The notes under the pieces were generated by a model that searched no databases, had not been told where the DNA came from, and saw only the letters and a program-made list of their open reading frames with translations. A DNA stretch of 64,000 bases from Symsagittifera roscoffensis. Lineage: Eukaryota > Xenacoelomorpha > Acoela > Convolutidae. This document shows, in pieces, positions 21,086-31,659 of the stretch. The number at the start of each line of letters is the position of its first letter. Position 1 is the stretch's first letter. Position numbers and translations under genes: made by a program. Where the stretch lies: NCBI RefSeq assembly GCF_963678635.1, contig NC_087063.1, forward strand, positions 82,879,574 through 82,943,573. The letters run 5' to 3'.

Positions 21086-22206
21086 AGTGTAAACCATCAA
21101 AGTGCGAGATACTCAAGGACTCAATAAAATACTTGGGCAGGATGGTAGACAAGCACGGCATCAGACCTGATCCGGACGCCGAGGAAGCAGTCCTAACCTG
21201 GAAATCACCGAAGACAGAACACCAGTTGATGAGCTTCCTGGGTTTCGCTAACTATTATAGAGAGTTCATCAAAGGCTATGCGGACAAGGTATACCCGATG
21301 CAACAATTAATGAGACACAAGGGCAAGAAGTTCACGTGGAACAACGCAGCAGAAGAGTCATTCCAGAGAATAAAGAAAGAGCTATGTGAGGCACCAGTAC
21401 TGGGTATGCCGACTGAGAAAGGGATGTACGTGCTGGACACGGATGCGTCGGTAGTCGCGATTTCTGGAATTCTCCATCAAGAACAAAAATGGAATGGGAA
21501 GACAGTCTTGAGACCAATAGCGTACGGGAGCAAAGTCCTAAGTGACACGGAAAAGAAGTACGGAGCACCGAAAGCAGAGATGTTCGCGGTGGTTACCTTT
21601 GTCGAGAAAGACAGGGCATACCTGGGCAGTGAGCCATTCAAGTTGCGAGTCGACAACAGAGCACTGAGCTGGCTGAAAACGTACTCAATGGACCAAAGTT
21701 ACATTGGGAGGTGGATAGTTCGCCTGGACGGATACAACATGATAATTGAGCATAGAACACGAGATAAACATCAGAATGCCGACAGCTTGAGTAAGAAGAC
21801 GGAGTTCTATGAGAGACAAGAGCAAAGAGAGGCAGACAGACCTGAAATCAAAGATGGCTTCTCCTTCATGGACAAGGAAACGTACGACAGTCTTCCACTC
21901 ACGAGATGGCTGGACAAATCAGGCAAACCGATTGAAGATCATCCTGAATTACCTAAAGAACCTCCAGGAAAGACCATCTTGAAGAAGAGCAGAAGGATTC
22001 CGATAGAGATAATACTCAAGTCGAAGATCGTGAGGGAGACGCTCAAGGCAAAAGGCTATGATCTTAACCAGGTAGAAGCGGGAACTGCACAGATAGATGA
22101 TGACTTAATGAGGTTGCTCGAGAAACTATCAGATGATAAGCCCGTGATCCAAGAGAAGAGTCAAGAGGAACCGGAAGTCACCTACTTCGGAGAAAAGAAA
22201 CAGTGA
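21086..22206 (+). pseudogene. pol: RT thumb and RNase H, Element II
   Basis: The frame reopens with the segment GLKCKPSKCEIL and continues with the RT connection (FLGFANYYREFI). A complete-looking RNase H follows: LDTDAS (first Asp), PKAEMFAVV (Glu), RVDNRAL (Asp) and the HQNADSLS segment. RNase H removes the RNA strand during reverse transcription. After it comes a lysine- and glutamate-rich linker. The frame closes at TGA 22204-22206, and coding continues one frame over from 22203. In Element I this part of the linker stays in one frame, so a small indel near 22200 is more likely than programmed shifting. Confidence 0.92.
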
Positions 22207-23477
22207 ACAATACTGACTCCTCAAGAGGAAGCGTCACTGACAGCAAAGATGTCGTGCGGTCACTAGTTGACAAAATCCCCGAAAACATTCTGGAGCAGAC
22301 CAAGGTTAGGAAAAAGAAAGTGGCGTTCAAAGAAGTTACTGAACACCTGGGACTAGGTCAAGAGTCCGGGGAGTGGTCCATGTTCACGGAAGAAGAAACC
22401 GAGGAAGGAAAATTGTCCGGTGAACAATGGGATGAAGACTCGGATGAGAGCAGCGAAAACCAAGACAGTCTGTGCATGGTATTGGCGGAAGAGAAGATAA
22501 GGCAACACGACAGGGAGTTACAGACGGATCCATCTTCAGGAACGTACAATCTGGACATACAGGATATACGAGGTGGTGAAGAACTTGAGAAAATTGCGGT
22601 TTCAAGGAAGCCATTCAGGGAACTATCATGCAACTCAAAAGTCAGAACGAATCTGGTGCCAGAAGATGATATGAAAATCGTGAAAAGGATGATATGCGTG
22701 AAGCTGAGTGATGACATCCACAACCCTGTTGAGATGAATGGACAGATCATGGCGCTAAAGGAGCATGTCAAGGCGAGATATAGGCTGTCAGACCTAATAA
22801 GAGCCCAAAAGAATGACAAAATGACAAGTAACCTATCCAAATGGATCCAGTCGGGGGTCAAGGAGAAGGGGGAACTCGAGGAAGACAGCTACAAGATCTT
22901 GAGCCAGTTCTACAAAGAAAAGAAAGACTTACTCTACCACACAGCTGATGGGGTGGTAGCATGCAAGAGGAAAGATGAGGAGAAGATATTACACAAACAC
23001 AACCTCATCATACTACCACAATTGTATCAAACGGAGGTGCTTTTCAGATCGCACGACCAGATGGGCCACCAGGGGATAGATAAAGTACAACAAAGGATAC
23101 TTCACAGGTTTGATTGGCCAGGAATGAGAAAAGCTTGCGAGAAATGGGTGAATGCCTGCCTGGCATGTCTCCAGGTAAAAGACCCAAGGAAGATGAAGTT
23201 TCCCCTCAAGTCCGTTGAGAGCTCAGAGTTCAATGAAGTGGTGCAGATAGACCATCAAAAAATCTGCATGGCGGAGTCAGGATATAACCAGATACTGGTT
23301 ATAATAGATCACTTCACAAAGTTGGCAGAAGCGGTTCCGTGCCAGACAGCCTCGGCCGAGGAGACATGTGATCATCTGATAACGCATTGGATATCGCGGT
23401 ATGGTTGTCCAATGACTTTCCAGTCGGACAACGGCAAAGCTTTTGTGGGGGACTTGACAAAAGAACAAAAGAATTGA
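22203..23477 (+). pseudogene. pol: Pol linker and integrase N-terminal part, Element II
   Basis: An acidic linker (to about 22600) is followed by an integrase zinc-binding HHCC domain (RSHDQMGHQGIDKV ... ACLACLQVK, about 23045-23175). Then comes the start of the DDE core, with the first Asp in VVQIDHQK and the second in FQSDNGKAFVGD. The frame is lost at 23457-23472, where the octamer ACAAAAGA occurs twice in a row; without the extra 8 bases it would run into the 23387-24673 frame. Integrase inserts the cDNA into the genome. The similarity of the linker to the stretch resuming at 29366 in Element I is what shows the nested insertion. Confidence 0.92.
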
Positions 23478-24673
23478 TGAGGAGATCGCACATTGCTCAA
23501 GCACACTCGACGACCTACCATCCACAGACCAATGGGTTGGTAGAGAGACAGAACAGGACACTGGTCAACATGTTAAGGGTGTACTGCTCAAGATACATCA
23601 CGGACTGGGATAAATACCTGCCACAGGTAGTAGGGTCCTACAACAGGACACAGCACTCAACGACGGGCATCAGTCCTTTCATGATGTTGACGGGCAGGGA
23701 GAGAGCAATGCCTCTGACATTCTTTTACCCGGAATACGAGGGGAAAAGGACGTCGCCTCAGGCATACGTGAAAGAAGCGATCAAAAGACAACAGGAGCTA
23801 AACGAGCTATGCAGGAGGAACACGGCGCAAGCGCAAATGAGACAACGCAGAAAATATGACGAAAAAATATTACAAGCAAAGCCATATGAAGTGGGCCAAT
23901 ACGTGTGGGTCTTCCAAAATGTCATACCGCCTAAGGGAACAAAGAAAATACTCAAGAAGTGGAGGGGACCATTCATGATAACGGAAGTACATCAACAAGG
24001 ACGGTTCTACCGCTTGAGTACTGGGCGAGCAGCACATTATGAAAATCTGAAGCCTCACGTCCCGTCCCCGGAGGACTGGTGCTTATCTAAGGACATGGAG
24101 GGTCTCGAGTACCTGGTGGTAGAGCCAGCGTGTGAAGTGAATGAAAAAGGCACCAGAGAGAAAAATGATGGTAATGAGAACTTGAGTTTGGACGACAATG
24201 AAAAGATAGAGGTGGAGTCTGAAGCAGGATCGTTTGTAGAAGAAGACTGGAACGACCCGGAGCAAGATGAGGTGCCGAACTGGATGGAGCCAGATCGACC
24301 AATACCACCGGGAACCAGGACTGGCAATCGTAAACGGACCGGCATGAGGTACAACAGATACGGGGATGACTTCTTGATCGATAAGATACAGCCAGACAAA
24401 TTGGGCGAGGAACTACTGAGTGCAGGCGAACTGGAAGCCGAGGAATGGCAGGTCATTGACGATCGTGGGCACTATCCGCAGGAAGACTACTCGACACCAG
24501 AATTAGAGACGGATCTCGAACAGAGTGAGATAGAGAGGAGGGAGAACACGAACTTGAGGATACTAGAGTGGATGCGCGATGTCAAAGACGAGAGCCACGA
24601 AGGACAAAGCATTCAACAAGTCGACGTGTCATCGGCAAATTATATGAAGACAGAGGACCCTCTTTTCGGATAG
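23474..24673 (+). pseudogene. pol: Integrase C-terminal part with GPF module, Element II
   Basis: The frame is open from 23387 but coding by homology starts after the 8-bp duplication. It holds the catalytic Glu in PQTNGLVERQNRTL and then the C-terminal DNA-binding part with a GPY/F-type module (KKWRGPFMITEV, about 23955-23990). A long acidic tail with repeated Glu/Asp clusters follows. The frame ends at TAG 24671-24673, but the same frame stays open beyond it into the macro-like segment. In Element I that junction has no stop, so the tail probably continued into the next domain. Confidence 0.9.
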
Positions 24674-25373
24674 ACGGCAACAGACAGGCCACTGGACATT
24701 CCTCCGGACAATTCAGACCCGACAACATCGACGGGGACGTCGATAAATATTTTTGTCCGGGGAGTGGGGGTAGGACTTACCCACACCGAAAATTTGATGA
24801 TAAAGAAGCTCAAGGAAGTGAGAGAAACAAGCGAATTGGAACTGGAAGAAGAAGAGCCAGAGCCTACCATAGGTCGGAATTTCAAAACGAAATTCGAAAT
24901 ACCCAATGAGTACTCGGAAAACATCATGATAACGGATAGCGACTTCATCCTGTCAAACGGGACTAGCGCGATCTGCGTCATGGCGGACATGAGTTTCAAA
25001 TCAAGATTGGAAGCTGCTGACTTCAAAAGAGAGTACCAGAACGTGGAGTTTCTGTTCAGACAGAGACCAGGACTGGGAGGGATGGCAGCGCTTCCACCAT
25101 CAGTAGCACAAGTCCCGGGCAAATATCTGTGCTTCCTAGTGACGAGGGTCAATGACAGGAATACAATTGATCCCGAACACGTGATGTTGGCACTAACAAG
25201 ACTACGAGACTTCATGATTGAATGAGGAATAACGGAGGTCTCAATGCCGGTGTATGACCCAAACAGGGGCAAATTGAGCTCAAGGGAATTGTACGCTATC
25301 CTACACGTAGTCTTCGCGGAAACTGAGATGATAGTGTATCTTCACAAGAAATACTACTTGAGCATCGCCTGAG
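24674..25373 (+). pseudogene. Macro-domain-like segment at the pol C-terminus, Element II
   Basis: Directly after the pol TAG and in the same frame, an open stretch runs to TGA 25223-25225 and, past that stop, to 25373. The part from about 24869 resembles small macro domains of the Poa1/OARD1 type in block order: a helix start like VMADMSFKSRLEAADFK, a GLGGMAAL turn, the strand YLCFLVTRV, the helix LALTRLRDFM and, after the stop, EVSMPVYDPNRGKL with a final helix. Macro domains bind or hydrolyse ADP-ribose. The glycines that usually contact ligand are not kept, so activity is doubtful. The assignment rests on pattern only. Element I carries the same segment without the internal stop. Confidence 0.5.
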
Positions 25374-25656
25374 TTGGGCACACGGGGGTCTCGAGTTGGG
25401 CGTGAGGGAGGAGTCTCGAGTTAGGTACTGGGGTGCGGCACAGGTAAAGGGATCTTAAGACGCGATTGGCATGACAATTGAATTTTAGAAGGATTAACGG
25501 TGCTAAAACATAAAATGAATCTGCATGCTTTTAAAGAAATTCCAATTGAATTGTTTTAAGTGGAATGAAAATGATAAGATTTTAACCATACTGGTAAAAG
25601 GGGGGTTTCTAGGTTAGGGACATGACATGTTAAGTCTCAATATGGTTTCTGTTTTC
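25374..25656 (+). other. Gap between macro segment and 3' ORF, Element II
   Basis: A short non-coding stretch with repeats of CTCGAGTTGGG-like sequence (25370-25440), ending in a polypyrimidine tract. Confidence 0.5.
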
Positions 25657-25659
25657 AGA
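25645..25659 (+). promoter_or_regulatory. Candidate splice acceptor for the 3' ORF, Element II
   Basis: GTTTCTGTTTTCAG followed by ATC, some 200 bases before the 3' ORF start. A pyrimidine tract plus CAG in this place would allow a spliced subgenomic mRNA, as retroviruses use for env. Element I has a similar CCTCTTTTCTAG at about 31574-31585 ahead of its own 3' ORF. Confidence 0.35.
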
Positions 25660-25781
25660 TCAAGTTTGAAAAACAAGTTGAAAATCCAACTATACTCAAG
25701 CGAGAGACAGAAAGGGAAATCTTGATTGAACTCGCGATAATCGACACCTGCAGCAAGTATTTGCAAGGGAACATTTCTAGA

Positions 25782-25850
25782 GAATTCTTGAGTTGGGTAA
25801 TTCTTGAGTCGGTAAGGTAATTCTTGAGCTGGTTAATACTTGAATACATC
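25782..25850 (+). repeat. Short tandem repeat before 3' ORF
   Basis: Three to four imperfect copies of a unit like AATTCTTGAGTTGGGT, interrupted by small indels. Confidence 0.7.
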
Positions 25851-25865
25851 CCGAAGTCACAGAGA

Positions 25866-28031
25866 ATGGCAGACAGGTTCTGGAAATCCATGCCCGCGGC
25901 CCTGAAGAAGCCTACTCTCGATGAGCTGTACAGACGCCTGAGGGACCTGGATTATACCCAGATAGACGAGAGAATGGCGGTAATGCCGAATGCCATCCTC
26001 CAGTTGGAAGAACAGGGTGAGTGCAGGGAGTCTGCGACGGAGGCTGTCTTGATGGTCGGCTACACTACCGAGGGAATATCAAATCAGGAACAGACCAGAT
26101 GGTTGTCTTGGAATGTGGATGGAGGAGTAAGGGGCTTTGACTTGGCAAGGAATCCTGGCCTGAGTAACAATACCGAATATGGCGCAGGAGAATTCCCACT
26201 ACCAACTAGGCCATCAGCAAGATCGACAGGCCAGAGCTCGAGTAAGGTGCCATCGATGACGCGAGCGCAACAGACGACTGAGGCATATCCGGATCTTGGT
26301 GTTCTAAAGAAAGAGCTCGAGAAGACGCAGACTCTGAGGTTGCTTGAGATGCTGCGGGCTGAACATCAGCAGGAACCTCAGATGAAGGAGTCAGGCGAAA
26401 AGACGAACAATCTCGAGTCAGCAAAGAAGATGGAGCCGGGTAGCTGTCTGGATTCTACGTGTGGGAGTGGAGAGCACACCTGCGATAGACGATCATGTGT
26501 CAGGATACTGTCCTTTCAAAAAGAAGATCTGGTTACTTGGTTTGAAGACATCACGGAAAGGGAGAAAAGTGAAGTACAAATAGTGGCGGAGTGTTACGCG
26601 AGAACTACGGTGAACATAGCGACAGCTCTCGGATTCTTCTCGAGAATGTGTAGTCTGCAGTCACTGGAGAGGCTAGAGTCTGAACACCATTTAGTGACTG
26701 CGTTGAGCGTGGAATCATGGCCTGGGGTGTTGCAGGTGACTCAAAAACATATCCGGAGCTGGAAGGTGGGTCTCGAGGCGGAAATGGGGTTTCCCATGAG
26801 CGAAGCTTATGGCCTGCCATTGAACGCAATATCCCTGATAGGGTCAATGATGGCCAATTTGTGCGGAAGCCACCACCCACTGCACATGGCGATGGTGGAA
26901 GCATCCAGCCAGAGAATATTGGTGGACAAGGCCTTCTCAGTGCCCAAGTGCGTGAGGTTGGCTCGGGTATCGCATCACTCGCACAAGTTGTTGAGGAAAA
27001 TCAGAGCGACAGTACCGAAAGAGTTGAGAGATGACTTGAGTGAAATCTGGGGAGAAGAGCTTATGAAATTGGAAAGTGAGAACACAAGCGATCACGAGAG
27101 ACAAAACGTGATCGGAAAACCTGTGGGGGGTGCTCCAAACATGGGAGAGAACGACACGATGCATGAGAAAATGATGGAGCTTGAGCCTCTCTTGGAAGCC
27201 TCGGGGGAGCGTAACCTCAGGAGCATTGAGATCACCCATAGAGAAGGCCCATGCCACTGTTTGGCACAAACGGTGTGGTATCCAGATCACAAGAACCTCT
27301 GCCTGGTGTGGGATATGGAAGAAATTCGGTCGATCGGATTACCGGATCACCGGCAGAAGGTGACGCTCTTAGTAGTGAGTACGATGCTGGCTCTGAGATG
27401 GATAGAAGAGAATATAACGAAGTATCGGGAAGCGAAGACGCCAACGGCTGAGTCAATATATGCGATAGACTACAGCAGGAGACTCGAGTTGTTTGAGACT
27501 GCATGCAAAGTATTCGCCATACCAATGGAAGTCAGACACGTATGGAGCCGCTAGAGGTACTTTCCATGGTTTCGAGCGACACTGACGTCTTGGTTGTACA
27601 TGACAACGAAAGATCACATGAGAAAGCATCAAAAGGAGTATCGACAGTTCCAGGCCGAGATTGGGCCGGAAGCTTTCAAGAGACCCCTGTTAATCCATCG
27701 AAATGCGATCACGGCAGGATGGAAAAGAGTGGGTAAAATGTCTAGAGGCAATACCAAAGCGAGGGAATCGATACTAGAGGAGGACTTGGCGAAGAACGTG
27801 AGCCTGAGCCTGCACAACTCCTTTTGTTTGAACCGGGAATCTAGGGTGAAGGCACTACCCAACCAGGCAAAGAGGTTGCAGGAGCAAAGGGAATGGATGC
27901 GATCCTATGAACAGCTGAAGGCTTGGGAGGAGATCGTGATTAGCTCCGATGATGAAGAAGAACTGTTGAGACAGTTTGCCGTATCCAGTACTTCAGGGGA
28001 CGGCACCTCCAAGGCGAAGAGTGCGAAATGA
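25866..28031 (+). pseudogene. 3' accessory ORF (env position), Element II, function unknown
   Basis: ATG at 25866 opens 563 codons to TAG 27552-27554; the same frame then continues open to TGA 28029-28031, so it looks like one protein of about 720 residues with one nonsense codon. The first 120 residues resemble the Element I accessory ORF at 31660-32020, sharing a TE(A/V)xLM segment, an NPGL/EPGL segment and a PLPT segment, so both ORFs have one origin. A Leu/Glu-rich helix (about 145-175) and a Cys cluster, SCLDSTCGSGEHTCDRRSC (about 192-210), follow. The remainder is helical and charged, with an acidic SSDDEEE patch near the end. There is no signal peptide, membrane anchor or fusion peptide, so it is not an obvious Env. 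The SGNH motifs of the Element I ORF are absent here. Confidence 0.7.
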
Positions 28032-28458
28032 GCGGATGGTTCGAAGAGATCTTGAGTCTTGAGAGGGAAGGGGGGCTTGAGTGTGAATCCGGATGAAACC
28101 TGGGTTCACGAAAAAGAAATTTTAACGAATCAGATATTGTTATTAATATGTTATATTTACTATATAAACCAAAATGCTGCATGATAATTTCCTGATTGAA
28201 TGGCACAAAAGAAATTTTAAACAATTGGCTTGAAAAGCGAGAATTCAAGGGTGCAGGTGTGTGCAGATTTTGATTGATGTTTAGCGATAGTGTGAAAATT
28301 TTACATGGCCGTGAATTTTGGGATGTAGATAAGCTTAAGTCTGCTGCAAACTTCTGTAAATGACCACTGGCACTGTACCTTGAGCAACACTCGGTTTTCT
28401 GGGACTCACTGGCAGACGACAGCACGCGATGAGGACATCGATCTTGAGTCCGGGAGTA
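28032..28458 (+). other. 3' untranslated stretch of Element II
   Basis: AT-rich sequence between the 3' ORF and the 3' LTR. I see no classical polypurine tract directly before the LTR; the last bases read GAGTCCGGGAGTA. Confidence 0.5.
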
Positions 28459-29362
28459 TGTGCCAGTCGGTCATATTTGGAAGTTTGACCTTGAGAAAAA
28501 CAAAAACGCTTAATTTTGGAGTGAAATTTGATTTTTCAAAAATTCGAATGGAGCCTGTCATGCACGATTTTCTCGCGATAACTGAAAACCGAAAAAGAGA
28601 AATCAGAACGATCGAGTAACAATCGCGGGAAAGTTGCCAGATAAAGCAGTAGGAAATTGCCATTCGCAATTTCCGTCACAAAAAAACTAGAGTAGAGCTG
28701 TCCTATCTGAAACAGAAGGAAGCGTATTCCCGAGAACTGGACTATTATTGCTCGACTGGATTATTATTCAAACTGGACTAGAGTGAACCTTCGATGGAAA
28801 GGTGGACAGCTTGAGTGTCCCAATGGTTCACGAGAAACTATACTCTAGAGTTCAAACTTGTTCCTGTTATTGAAACTGATAAACATAAAACTCATTTAGT
28901 TATATTATTTAATTCTCGAGTTGCTTACTAACTTAATTACTCCCAGTTCTTGAGCGTGCTACGATGTGAGTACCCAATTTAAATTTCTAGAGTGTGTTTT
29001 ATGGTTGTTATGTTGAGTTAAGGCGAGTTGTAGGTTGATCCATCTGAAATGGATCAAAGTTCCACTGTCTAATAAAAAGTAACTTAACGGATTGTTCCGA
29101 CCCGGTTTTTAACGGCGTTCATGTATTCTGGGTATCTAGAGACCTAAGTATGGGGACGTGCTTATTTTTAGAGTGGGGGATATTTTGGTAGTAGCCTTTA
29201 AGCTGTAACGGGTTGTAGTCTCATGTCACAAGCGAACCGAATTGGCTCCGACTGATTTGAGGCAGAAAAACACAAGAGATAGTGTCCCTGACTCTTGAGC
29301 CAATGGTTATAGGGCCTATTTTTCTTAAGCCTCATGTGTGACTACAGTAGACGAATGTTACA
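28459..29362 (+). repeat. 3' LTR of Element II
   Basis: Matches the 5' LTR from TGTGCCAG to GTTACA. It has 16 bases (about 29083-29098) that the 5' copy lacks. It is followed at once by AGTT and the continuation of Element I pol. Confidence 0.93.
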
Positions 29363-29365
29363 GTT
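29362..29365 (+). repeat. Target-site duplication of Element II, right
   Basis: AGTT, matching 12634-12637. Confidence 0.8.
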
Positions 29366-30640
29366 AGTCAGGACTGATATTCAACCGTTCGAACAAGAAA
29401 CACAACCGTTGGCGAAGATTTGGTGCCTTAAGATGGAAGATGACACGCATCAGCCAGATGAAATGAATAATCAGATGATGATCATGAAGACGTACTTGAA
29501 GGCGAGATACAGACTCTCGGACCTACTAAGAGCGCAGAGAAATTACCGCATGACGAGCAACCTGAAAAGGTGTATCGAAAATGGACAAAGGTGATCTGGA
29601 AAATGCACAAAGGTGACCTGGAGGAAGACAGTTACCGCATTCTGAGACAATACTTTATGCAGAAAGAGGGAAGTTTATATCTGAACAAGGACAGAATTGA
29701 GGCTTTGAGGTAAGAGAAGAGAAGAAGACGAGGTCCTGTACAAATATAACGCGATAAGGTTGCCGCAACTCTATCAGACAGAACTTAAAAGCTCCTAAAA
29801 AGTGGAGGGGACACTTCTTGATTACGGAATTGCACCAAGAGGGACGTTTTTGTAGACTAAGTACCGGCCGAGCCGCTCACTACGAGAACAATAAGCCACA
29901 TAACCGATCGACAGAAGACTGGTGTATACCTGCAGACATGGAAGAGGGGGATTATCTGATGATGCCTGTGAAGTCAATGAGAAAATCACCAGGGGAAAGA
30001 ACGATGGAAATGAGGTCGTAGAGGAAGGATCAAGTCCATCACTGGACCTAGATCCCAACGATGTGATTGAAGCAGATGAAGAAACCTTACCCTACGCGGA
30101 GGAGCACTGGCAAGACCCCGAACAAATGGAGGTCCCCAAAAATTTGGAACCAGACCTTCCCTTTACGATACAGACTCGTTTACGATACAGGCTCGTTTAC
30201 GATACAGACTAATGAGAGGCTCGTTTACGATACAGACTCTTTACGATACCTTACGGAGATGACTTCGTAGTGGACAGGATCGATCTGAAGAAGATAGTGG
30301 AAGAAGTAGTGGGCCTAGAAAAATATCTTTGTCACAGGTCATCGACATAGTCGACGATCACGACGAGGAGTGGGTCGATGACCGGTCCAAGCCCGAGGTA
30401 GAATTCGACGACGAGCAACAGCAATCCTATGAACAAGACTTGGCAAATCTGCGCGTCTTGGAATGGCTGAACGAAATGACGTCGGACCCAATGGAGACCA
30501 GTGTCACGATTCAAGATGTGGATAGTGAAAGCATGAAATACATAAAAACCGAAAGGGATGATCCTTCCTGGGCTGCCCAGGAAGGGCAATTACTCATTCA
30601 TGCGCACAATCTCGATTTAATATCCGGTAGGCGATCGACG
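29366..30640 (+). pseudogene. pol: Element I pol, second part: linker, integrase ends, acidic tail
   Basis: The linker continues in the frame that broke off at 12637. A 22-bp tandem duplication at about 29575-29618 shifts the frame. The sequence then jumps, at about 29785-29792, from the integrase segment LPQLYQTEL straight to LKKWRG in the C-terminal GPF module. The HHCC domain and the DDE core are therefore deleted, about 0.9 kb judged against Element II. After that come the charged tail with several frame changes and a small tandem repeat (30157-30250). The tail from 30329 runs in frame into the segment STGTSMDIFVRGVGVG, which heads the macro-like region. Element I cannot make integrase. 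Confidence 0.88.
30157..30250 (+). repeat. CGTTTACGATACAGACT tandem repeat in pol tail
   Basis: Four to five copies of a 17-18-base unit built on TTTACGATACAGACTCG, absent from the corresponding place in Element II, where pol is unbroken. It expanded inside a dead gene. Confidence 0.85.
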
Positions 30641-31475
30641 GGGACGTCGATGGATATTTTTGTCCGGGGAGTGGGGGTAGGACGTCCCACACTGAAAATT
30701 TATTAATAAAAAAATTAAGAATAGCAAGAGAGACAGGTGATCTAGAACCAGAAACAGCGAGAACCCTAAGAAACAGGACATAGGGAGAGTAGTTGGGTCA
30801 TATTTTGACCTGCCAAATGAATACTCAAGTAGCATAATATTGACAGATAGCAATTTTCTACTCACAAATAGAGCATGTGCGATAGCGATCACAGCAGACA
30901 TCAGTTTTGAGACAGCGTTAGCAGCAGATTTTAAGAGAAAATATAAAAACATAGAATTCCTTTGGAAGCAAAGACCAGGAATAGGAGGTGTAGCAGCTTT
31001 GCCTCCGGCGGCGTCACAGATACCGGGAAATTACTTAGGCTTCTTGGCGACGAGGGCGACGGAGAAGCGGCACGTGGACCCGGAAAACATAGTCTTGTCC
31101 TTGACGAGATTGAGAGACTTCCTTGTGGAAAGGGAAGTAAAGGAACTCTCGCTTCCAGTGTACGATCCGAACAGAGGACGACTGCATCCAAGGGAGCTGT
31201 ATGCACTGATACACGTAATCTTCTCTGAGACTATTATACAAGTATACTTACTTAAGAAATATTGTTTAGAGTTTAGGTTGCATACAGGAAGGCGTCATAC
31301 TAAATGTGCGTTATGTGTAATATGTCTGTTATGTTATGTTATGTGTTATGTTATTAAGACCCTGGGTAAGAAGGAATTATTGACCATGAATAACCGAATG
31401 ATGCTCTTAGGAATAGATCCAAAGTTTGGACTGTCCATTCTTAGGTCGAATTCCAAAATTTTAGCAACAAACTGA
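30641..31475 (+). pseudogene. Macro-domain-like segment, Element I
   Basis: Begins in frame with the pol tail (30329-30706), shifts twice near 30705 and 30770, and is then open from about 30780 to 31475. The order matches the Element II segment: an IGRVVG/NEYSS start, a helix start like ITADISFETALAADFK, GIGGVAALPP, the strand YLGFLATRA, the helix LSLTRLRDFLVE, then LSLPVYDPNRGRL and the helix ELYALIHVIFSE. No stop splits the domain. Macro domains handle ADP-ribose; here the usual glycine-rich ligand loops are replaced (ETALA and DPNRGRL where glycines are expected), so I call the fold, not the activity. The last 55 or so residues are probably read-through of non-coding sequence. Confidence 0.5.
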
Positions 31476-31659
31476 TTTTAATAAATTTTAGGATCAAGAT
31501 CTTTCATCCAACTAATTTAAATAAATTTTAATATAAAATTAGAGTGAAGCTGACAAATGTGATTTTCGTGACCTCTTTTCTAGATCCTGATTGGTCGTTT
31601 AATTGTTCACCTGATTTCTATTGATCAAACTGATAATAAGAATCGAATCTAGAAGAAGA
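31476..31659 (+). other. Gap before accessory ORF, Element I
   Basis: AT-rich, non-coding. A CCTCTTTTCTAG at about 31574-31585 is a possible splice acceptor. Confidence 0.4.

Larger units (their letters stand above)
12638..29362 (+). mobile_element. Element II: 16.7-kb Ty3/gypsy-type retrotransposon nested in Element I pol
   Basis: Two LTRs of about 0.9 kb, a 4-base flank duplication, a primer site, a 3-kb leader, gag-pro-pol in domain order PR-RT-RH-IN (the order of Ty3/gypsy), a macro-like segment and a 3' ORF in the env position. Coding lesions are few and discrete: TAA in RT, a small deletion in RT, a frameshift after RNase H, an 8-bp duplication in integrase, a TAG at the pol end, a TGA in the macro-like segment and a TAG in the 3' ORF. 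LTR divergence of only a few percent suggests a fairly recent insertion. Confidence 0.93.

Noticed and set aside
22200-22206. Programmed frameshift between RNase H and the linker
   Set aside because: No clear slippery heptamer with a downstream structure, and Element I keeps one frame through the corresponding linker; an indel is simpler.
25866-28031. Retroviral-type envelope gene
   Set aside because: It is in the env position, but there is no signal peptide, fusion peptide, furin-like site or membrane anchor.
28440-28458. Polypurine tract before the 3' LTR
   Set aside because: The bases directly upstream include C and T (GAGTCCGGGAGTA); too weak to annotate.
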